Below are positions 57,180 to 64,000 of a stretch of 64,000 nt of DNA, piece by piece; within the stretch, counting starts at the first letter, position 1, and each line of letters starts with the position of its first letter. The notes beneath the pieces are model-generated. The model had not been told where the DNA came from and did no database searches. It worked only from the letters and a program-made list of their open reading frames with translations. The stretch is from Gnetum montanum (taxonomy: Eukaryota > Streptophyta > Gnetopsida > Gnetales > Gnetaceae), in NCBI GenBank assembly GCA_015680685.1, contig MNCI01029978.1, forward strand, positions 235,532-299,531, given 5' to 3'. Position numbers and translations under genes: made by a program.

Positions 57180-57474
57180 TGTAGACGCTCTTTTGATGGA
57201 GTACTGCTTACTTGCGTTAACAAAGATCAGGCGCAGCGTATAGTCGGTGAAGTCCATGAGGGATTATGCAGAGGACACGTAGCACCCCGAGCCATGGCCT
57301 CTAAAATCCATCGCTTAGGGTATTATTGGCCATACATAGAAAAAGATTGTCTTACAAAGGTCAAAACATGCGACACATGTCAACGTTACGCGAATCTCAT
57401 ACACGTGTCACCTACAGAACTACATACAACCCAGATCACATGGCCCTTCCAACGATGGGGACTAGACATCATAG
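57180..57474 (+). pseudogene. Integrase zinc-binding domain of the Tat element, before the gap
   Basis: VHEGLCRGHVAPRAMASKIHRLGYYWPYIEKDCLTKVKTCDTCQRYAN shows the H-x5-H and C-x2-C pattern of the HHCC finger. It continues to ITWPFQRWGLDII, the start of the core with its first Asp, and then runs into Ns. Confidence 0.88.
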
Positions 57475-57793
57475 NNNNNNNNNNNNNNNNNNNNNNNNNN
57501 NNNNNNNNNNNNNNNNNNNNNNNNNNNNNNNNNNNNNNNNNNNNNNNNNNNNNNNNNNNNNNNNNNNNNNNNNNNNNNNNNNNNNNNNNNNNNNNNNNNN
57601 NNNNNNNNNNNNNNNNNNNNNNNNNNNNNNNNNNNNNNNNNNNNNNNNNNNNNNNNNNNNNNNNNNNNNNNNNNNNNNNNNNNNNNNNNNNNNNNNNNNN
57701 NNNNNNNNNNNNNNNNNNNNNNNNNNNNNNNNNNNNNNNNNNNNNNNNNNNNNNNNNNNNNNNNNNNNNNNNNNNNNNNNNNNNNNNNNNNNN
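57475..57793. other. Assembly gap (319 N)
   Basis: A run of N removes most of the integrase catalytic core, including the second Asp and the Glu. The flanking frames are compatible if the gap size is right. Confidence 0.98.
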
Positions 57794-58160
57794 ATTACAA
57801 GTTCATTCTCTACGGATGGTCCTCTCCACGATTATAAATGAGGCTCAACACACCGAGTCTCGGATCATGGATTTGGATACAATAGAGGAGAAGCGAATAC
57901 AAACGCTTGATACTATTGAAAAGTATCAAGATAAGTAGAGGCAAAAACACCATCACGACCTTCAACAACGTCCTATCAAGAAGGGAGATTTGGTTCTCAA
58001 GGCCGTTCGCGAACCAGTAGGCAAATTCTCTGCAAACTGGGAGGGCCCTTTCTTGGTAGCTGATGTATAAGGCAATGGTGCATTCAAGCTAGCAGATATC
58101 AACGGCAACGAGTTACCGAATCCTGTAAATCATATATATCTGAAGCGGTACTACATCTAA
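57794..58160 (+). pseudogene. Integrase C-terminal domain of the Tat element
   Basis: After the gap: MDLDTIEEKRIQTLDTIEKYQ, then KKGDLVLKAVREPVGKFSANWEGPFLV and, past one TAA, GNGAFKLADINGNELPNPVNHIYLKRYY, ending at TAA near 58158. KF..NWEGPF is the GPY/F-type module that contacts DNA or chromatin. Confidence 0.88.
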
Positions 58161-58194
58161 GTGCATATCCAGTGTTAACATCAGGTATAGCAAC

Positions 58195-58690
58195 ATTCGT
58201 CCGCTACGATGCTAAACTGGCAACAATCGTCCGCTATGATGTAAAACTGGCATTCCCTTCATGCATCTACCACGACGCTAAACTAGCAACATGCGTCCAT
58301 CACAAGGTAACACTAGCAAGTTGAAATCATCTGGTACGACGTAAAACTAGCAGTGTTGTACAGGTCCGCCAAGACGAAAAACTGGCAGTTTCTGCATGCG
58401 TCCACCATGACGCTAAACTGGCACCGGCTTTCTGCCAGGACATAAAACTGGCACAGGTGAGTGTCCGTCTACTGAGACATAAAATTAGCACAAATCTATC
58501 CCTAGGTCATGACATGAAACTGAAATCCACAGCATGGTCTGCTGAGACCATAAATCAGCCCTACCACCATCCACTACGACGTAAAACTAGCATTTTTCAA
58601 TTCGCCCTGACTTTAAACTAGGACCATGGTCTGCTGAGACTTAAAACCAGCAACGACAGTATACCAGGACTTAAAACTGGGACTTACAGG
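58195..58690 (+). repeat. Degenerate tandem repeat GTCCGC(T/C)A(C/T)GACG(T/C)(T)AAAACTGGCA, about 15 units
   Basis: Units 27-45 bases apart between the integrase stop and the 3' LTR. The core is ACGACGTAAAACT(A/G)GCA. The old Tat element has the same units with C to T changes near 61920-62130 (minus sense GTCTACTATGACTATAAAATGGCA). 3' repeats between integrase and LTR are known from Ogre/Tat elements. Confidence 0.8.
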
Positions 58691-58699
58691 CTACCATTA

Positions 58700-59895
58700 T
58701 GCAAATCAAGCGAGCGTAATCGTCTCTGTGTAGCTATAAAACAAATAGGGTGGGATGTTGGGACAGTCCCAGCATCGCGACCTCACAGGCATTCTACTGA
58801 TTCCTTGGATGTGCTGAAAGGCATACTACTAACCCCTCGGAGATGTTGTCACTGCACCCATTTCAGTGGTGGCACCTCTGAGAGGTTAGTTTCGTCGTCT
58901 GGAGCCCCAAAGGAGTTCTCATCAACCTCGACTTTGGGGATCTCTGCTCATCATCACTATCAGGCTCTAGCTTCACAAATTCACCTAGCTGGTTCTTTGT
59001 TTAACCAGTCGGGTGCGATGAGTCTGATAATCTTTGATGGTGATATGCTGGGCTGAGCATCAACGGTGAAGACCCTGGCCTCGTGCTACAGTTCTTCCTT
59101 CACGGCCCGCCCACTCTATCTTGTCCCAAACGGTACTTGTTTCAACAACCTCTCTGGTGATTCAACCAAGCAATGGTGTCCTCTGTTTGCTTCTTTGGTT
59201 GCAGGTTACTTGCTACGAGGATGTCGTTCAAAGGTGCGTTCATCTGAGTGGTGAGGTATAGACAACACTTTGAGATGGCCGCTTAGGTTAGCTTGTCCAC
59301 TCAGGAGTGCATCCCTGTTTTCCCCATAATCCTACCCCTTGTTCTTACTTCCCTACATCTCCACCATCTGCTTCCCTTAAGCAAAACGTACATACGTAGC
59401 ACACGCTTTCCGCATTTGCATTACAATCAAGTCCATGCACCAGCGTAATGCAACTCGCCTGTTGGACGCAAAAAAAAAAGTGGGTCGGCAAAATGGATGA
59501 AACACAACACATCCAGGCCGCGAAGACGCAACACAATTTGTCTAAGCAAGCCCCTTCATCTGCAAAATGATGGCACAACTCCATGCAAACGCAATCGCAG
59601 GAGAAGGCCTAAGTGCTTATGCGTGAAAAAGAACTATATCCACACATTTGCGTCTTCCCCGAACCTCATTTGAGTTTTCCCCGAACCTCACTTGCATCTT
59701 CCCCGAACTTTTTTTCTCTTACCTATGTGAAAATTCCTTCCCATACCCTTCTATCCTCTATTTTTCTCATTTCTGCACTTCTGCTTTGACAAGGCGACAC
59801 TTGAGTAATCATTGATGAACGTTGTTGGTACTTTTACCCATCCGATGTTTCGTATTCTTTGTCAACGTCTTTCAGGCAAGCCCTCTAAACGTCAA
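58700..59895 (+). other. 3' untranslated region of the Tat element
   Basis: The open frames here (58805-59056, 59066-59254, 59345-59584) show no known motif. A unit close to TTCCCCGAACCTCACTTGCATC is repeated three times at 59650-59712. CAACGTCTTTCAGGC...AAACGTCAACAAAG near 59860-59900 is shared with the old Tat element. Confidence 0.55.
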
Positions 59896-59909
59896 CAAAG
59901 AGGGGCCAT
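59895..59909 (+). other. Polypurine tract of the Tat element
   Basis: ACAAAGAGGGGCCA directly before the 3' LTR; the counterpart in the old element (minus strand) reads ACAAAGAAGGGCCA. Confidence 0.8.
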
Positions 59910-61474
59910 TGAAACACCATAGAAATTGTGAATCGGCCTCAGGCGAAGATTCACAATTCGGGCAAAGGTTTGAGACGAAAATTTAGAAGACAGAGCAGGG
60001 CAAAGAGGCGCGTAGTATCAAGTCTCCAAGTTCCTTACAGATTTCAATCTTACCATGTTTTCTTTCTTTACGCTACATTACGCAACATAGCGTAGTGTCG
60101 CTCAGCGTAACTCTGTTCAACGTAGCCCGCTAGCAGAAAGTAACTTACTTTAGCAATTTTGACAAAGTTTAGACTTGTCGCATATTCTGCTAAGTCTTTT
60201 ATTCCAAACCGAGTTTACGCTCCATTACGCAAAGCAGCATAACGAGCTTCAAGAAAAGCAAAGTCAGAGTCAAAGGAAGCGTGGCAGATTGATCTCTTCT
60301 TTTTTGCAGATTGGTCGCTTTATGCTCATTACGCTACGCAGTGTTGACAAGCGTAATTTATTATAAAGTTGATCATTTTTACGCTCTATTACACTTCCCA
60401 GCGTGAATGAGCGTAAAACAGCTTGAATCAACTACTTACATGCTTTATTGCGCTCCGCCACGCAACGAAGCGTAAACAAGTGTGATACAGCGTAAAACTG
60501 GCTAAAGCAGTACCAGATACGCATCTGCTATCCACACGCACAATACGCTGATGAGCGTATTGTGCGTAATCATGGAGTAGCTTTAGTGGAAGTGGTCGAC
60601 AGCATACTTTCCCTCCCTTCCCAAAAATGTGACGCGACATGACCAATTTCAACATAAAGTTTGCCAAGTCAACGGTATTTTGAAGGTTCGAGACACGTGT
60701 CATCAGGGTCGTGCCTTCTCCGCATGTTGTCAAACTTATAAATACTCCAGTTGATGAAGAAACAAAGATCCCAGGCATCTCTAACTTTTGGCAACATCAT
60801 CTTTTAGCAGAGACAGAAGATATTTTGCTTGAGTATTGCTAGCAGGAGCGATCAGTCCTTTAGTGAAAACACAGCTCTCTCCATTGGCGATCATTGGTAG
60901 TTTTGAGCAGAGACTACCCAAGGAAAAAAGAGTAGATTAAAGATCAAAAGATCATCTGGTGCGGTTTGCAAGTTTTATTGATCAGAAACAGTTGATCGAT
61001 AGATGTCAGAGCTTGACCTTCCTTGCATCCCATCTCTAGCTTACGAGGTAGATCGAACTCCATTCTATACTCCTTGTTGAACATTTTTCTCATTATTTTG
61101 TGTATGCTTCGCACAAGATAAGTGGGGCTTTTCCATTGGAAATTTGTATATAATATACCCAGTTTTCGGGTCAAAGTACAGATCTTGGAATTGCGCATTT
61201 TGCTTAAATCTGATCCTTCTTGTCGTGTCGACGTTGTTGTTATCTACATTGTTTTCTTCTCCTTTGGCGATTCATCGAATCAGATTGTTCCACAGAATAT
61301 CTACAATATTCATTGATTTACTGATTGAGTAAGTCCCTATCTGATCGACAAGACTGTTCAGGGCACCGCGGATCCTTTTTCTCCAGCACAGCCCTCACGC
61401 GGATCCGTGGTTAAGACTGTGTACACGGATTTTAGTTTGGTATTTTCCAGCTACTGACATTTTCCGTCGTTATA
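59910..61474 (+). repeat. 3' LTR of the Tat element (1,565 bp)
   Basis: TGAAACACCATAG to CGTTATA (CA changed to TA). TATAAATA at 60737-60744. Same length as the 5' copy with no net insertion or deletion. It keeps several TACGC/GCGTA sites that are mutated in the 5' copy, and the reverse. Confidence 0.95.
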
Positions 61475-61479
61475 GAGTG

Positions 61480-62565
61480 GATGTGCATAGGCTATAATGG
61501 GATGAGGGGGATGTACATTCTTGATTGGCTTAACTAGTCCAATCATGCACATCAGAGTGATGTAGTGACTTGCCATTGTGATGAGATGCATGTTTGCACA
61601 ACTACCTCAAAGGCTTTGTCCTACAAACAAAACTCAGAGAAAACAAGAAAACCACAAAATGTGAAATGCAAGTGCAAATGCTAGATGTGAAGATACTGCA
61701 AGTGCTAAATGCAAAGATGTTACAAATGCATCAAATGTCACTCCAATTACAAATGCTTGAGAAGCTAGTGAAAGTGCTAGGGTGATGATGCTACAAGTGC
61801 CCCAAAGGTCGCACTAATGGTAGGTGCTCCAAAAGATCAGCAAAATGATGGGAGGTGATAATGTTTTGAGTGTCCCAAGGGTTTCACCAATGGCAGGTGC
61901 TCCAACAAATTAGCAACATGCCAATTTAAAGTCTTAGTAGACCATGAACCCAGTTTAAGGTCTTGGCAAATTGTGATGTACTCATTGATAGTCCTAGCAG
62001 ACTATTGGGTGCTAGTTTAATGTCATAGCAGACAAACTATTATGTTAATTTAACATTATGACCCAAGTATGATTTGTGCAAATTTATAGTCATAGTAGAC
62101 TATCTATGCCATTTTATAGTCATAGTAGACTAGTGCTTATCTTGCTTGTGTGAGGTGCCATGCTACATGTGTAGTCATGCTATGTACTTGTAAGATTCTA
62201 GAAAAATTGATTAGAAAGAAAAAAACAACATCAAGTAGCACTTGTGATAAATAGAGTTAAAATGCACAAATGAAAAGAAAGTAATGCAAAAAATAATAAT
62301 TTTAGGCTATTTTGGACTACATGCTAGTTTAAGGCCATTTTAGGCCATGTGTTTTTATAGTTTTATGTTTTTTTAAAATTTTTATGTGCTTTTGATGTTT
62401 CTCAAATGCAATGTGTAAGCTAAGTAGATGGATGTGTAAATAAAGTAGAAATGCATAAACAAAGCAAAGAAGTGTGTAAACTAGGCAAGTAGGTGAAATG
62501 TAAATGCATGAACAAATGCAATGCAAGAAAAAACCAACAATGCATGGCTCATGGAGGCAAGGGGT
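61480..62565 (-). other. 3' part of the old Tat-type element, continued
   Basis: Non-coding in both directions. It holds the decayed tandem units at 61920-62130 and AT-rich, ATGCAA-rich DNA. In minus sense it directly follows the protease end, so the RT to integrase part is absent. Confidence 0.6.
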
Positions 62566-62569
62566 AAGC

Positions 62570-62965
62570 ATGCGCTTAGCATGTTTTTATCCAAGAAAAG
62601 TCTTGGCCATGTAGTTGCTTCCTAACCAGATGTGGATTAGGGGGTGCACAAGGCTTAGGATCCTCTAGGAGGTTGTTGGCTTCAATGACTCGTTTGGGTG
62701 TGTTAGCCTTAGGCATTACATTGGTTGTCGTAGGTGTACCACCAAGAAACTCCACCTTCAACACTTGTTCCATGTCTATGTTGTGGGTAGCTAGAGGGGA
62801 TACATTATCGCCATGGATGATAACTTGACTACCTTCATATTGAAGGTGGATTTCTTTATGAATGGGAGAGGAGATGGCTCATAGTTGAGCTAGCCAAGGC
62901 TTACCCAGGATTAGGTTGAAGTTTGGCATCTCCTCTATGATAGTGAAATTGTTGGCACATTTGGC
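62570..62965 (-). pseudogene. C-terminal part of a Tat-type protease, old element
   Basis: The minus-strand reading FTIIEEMPNFNLILGKPWLAQL*AISSPIHKEIHL, then EGSQVIIHGDNVSP. It matches FLVIEEMPGFNLILGRSWLAQLRAVSSLIHQEIHL of the young element (49366-49470). It then continues as the open frame 62773-62576 (MEQVLKVEFLGG). It breaks off near 62965 where kinase sequence starts. Confidence 0.85.
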
Positions 62966-62970
62966 CATTT

Positions 62971-63616
62971 CATGGAATAGATTAGAACACAAGATTGAGA
63001 ATTGCAGCTGGTGCAGCACTAGGACTTCAACATCTACATGATAAGACAAGCCCGCCTATTATATATCATGATCTGAAATGGCCTGCAAGAACAAGCTACC
63101 ATGCGGCCTCTTATGAGGGATATTGTGACAACACTTGGTTACATGTCTTATCAGACATATGATCCTCTATTTCAGTCATCCATTGACGTTAAACCCACTT
63201 TTTCAAGTCAGAATGAAAAGATGGAGAGAAAATTAACTGCCAGAACAGAGAATCATCAAGTGTCTAAAATGAAGCAAATTGATGCCAAGGGTTTTAAGCA
63301 AGCCTCATTATTGGAGGATTCCAAAAAAACCAAAACGCAACGTTTTGGACATGATGGTTCTGGGGATCTCGAAAAATTCTACAATTCTCGGGGAGAATGC
63401 CTTCTTCCCTCATTTCCCGAGCCACGCATTTCCCCCAAAAATAAGCTAGCGAAATCACTTTTGGTAGTTTCCTATGGATGGAAAGGACATCATATTGCCA
63501 TAGAACGTATGTACGGTGCAAGAACTGATAAAATCAATTGCTCCAAAATGGATAAGCATGCAGTGATTGCCCGTCATCAGCGAATGCACAAAGTGGCCCA
63601 ACCAATCCCCAGTTGA
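62971..63616 (+). pseudogene. PBS1-like receptor-like cytoplasmic kinase (RLCK VII), internally deleted fragment
   Basis: The plus strand first reads [32 protein letters not shown] (stop TAG where relatives have Trp), which is kinase subdomain VI with the catalytic loop (Y/H-x-DLK). Directly after, at about 63075-63085, it continues with [28 protein letters not shown], which is subdomain XI of PBS1-like kinases (CLQEQ...RPL..DVVTALSYL..QTYDP). The 140 or so residues between, including the DFG and APE segments, are missing, and the join has a frame change. The C-terminal tail (open from 63101 to the TGA at 63614-63616) is Lys/Ser-rich with FPEPRISPKNK. No introns are visible. It could be a retrocopy of an aberrant mRNA or a genomic fragment. 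Not functional as a kinase. Confidence 0.78.
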
Positions 63617-64000
63617 TGAGTTTAACAGCCGAGCCCCATCCAGCTCAAAGACTAAAGTCGCATGTTTATTACTATACTACCTTACTACCTTGGCTCCTAA
63701 GCTTATGTAGTGTTTCATGAAATGCTAGCAAACATGTAAAAAATCCTGTCTAAAAATCCTGTAGCAGAGGAAAGAAAAATCTAGACGCTAACCTTCCGAG
63801 GAAGACAAAGAAAAGAAGGATTGAAGAGTTGATCGGTAGGAGTAAAATTGTCGCAGCTAGATAACAAGGAGATTGAGGAAACATTGATAGAGTCTGCCGG
63901 TGATAGAGTAGGAAGTTTGAAGAGGGTAATGGGTGATCAAGATAAAGTTGTGGCAATAATGACGGAAGACAATGTTGCAGTAGCAACGTGATGATAAAAG
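63617..64000. other. Downstream DNA, nothing recognised
   Basis: Could include the 3' untranslated part of the kinase copy. The minus-strand frame 63986-63750 (rich in Leu, Ser and Pro) shows no known domain. Confidence 0.4.

Larger units (their letters stand above)
44133..61474 (+). mobile_element. Tat-lineage Ty3/gypsy retrotransposon, 17.3 kb, with antisense spliced gene
   Basis: Two LTRs of exactly 1,565 bp, ends TG...CA (TA in the 3' copy), target duplication GAGTG at 44128-44132 and 61475-61479. Order in plus sense: 5' LTR, leader, gag with Cys/His knuckle, protease, an intron-like segment 49734-54822 with an antisense multi-exon gene, RT, RNase H, a second archaeal-type RNase H, integrase (core lost in an N gap), tandem repeats, polypurine tract, 3' LTR. 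The second RNase H and the DFRDLNKAT block place it in the Tat lineage, and a split between protease and RT is known from Ogre-type members. Gag and pol carry stops and shifts, so this copy is dead. It lies inside an older Tat-type element of opposite orientation. Confidence 0.92.

Noticed and set aside
58195-58690. CRISPR-like array
   Set aside because: Units and spacings vary, the sequence is eukaryotic retroelement DNA, and there are no cas genes.

Overview
The window looks like nuclear DNA of a land plant with a large, repeat-choked genome. A conifer or other gymnosperm would fit, but nothing seen fixes the species. The signs are an intron-containing TauE/SafE-type transporter gene, a fragment of a plant receptor-like cytoplasmic kinase, plant-type Ty3/gypsy retrotransposons of the Athila and Tat lineages, an L1-type LINE and tRNA-derived SINEs. 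About 90% of the sequence is mobile-element DNA in various states of decay. There are two single unknown bases (9067, 15350) and one 319-base N gap (57475-57793).

Layout. 1-2863: tail of one Athila-type LTR (plus sense) next to the gag start and 5' LTR of another Athila-type element (minus sense). 2864-4825: SINEs and LINE 3' tails in AT-rich DNA. 4826-7763 (minus): a four-exon TauE/SafE gene, the only apparently intact host gene. 8040-8950: a CpG-rich island. 8960-11680: AT-rich DNA with two direct duplications. 11680-13185 and 29920-31560: one old LINE cut in two by an Athila-type element (13186-29914, target duplication ACTAT). That element's 5' LTR is itself interrupted by a 3.7 kb TG...CA element (13690-17399, duplication AGTGG), which carries a solo Athila-type LTR (15287-15878, duplication AAGAG): four nested layers. 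31792-41552 (minus): another Athila-type element that has lost RT, RNase H and integrase. 41553-44132 plus 61475-62965 (minus): an old Tat-type element that also lacks pol. It is split by a younger Tat-type element at 44133-61474 (two 1,565 bp LTRs, duplication GAGTG). 62971-63616: a deleted copy of a PBS1-like kinase.

The most interesting object is the 17.3 kb Tat element. Its pol is split between protease and reverse transcriptase by a 5,089 bp segment with intron-like ends whose removal would restore the reading frame. Inside that segment, on the opposite strand, lies an eight-exon gene (54408 to 50336). Six of its seven splice junctions match in phase. Its first exons resemble an FCP1/NIF (HAD-type) phosphatase domain with replaced catalytic residues. 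Its middle resembles the extra protein that the Athila-type elements of this window carry in sense orientation behind integrase. Being antisense would explain how its introns survived copying through RNA. The copy here has 13 in-frame stops (12 of them TAG) and is probably not functional, but the architecture deserves a search for intact relatives.
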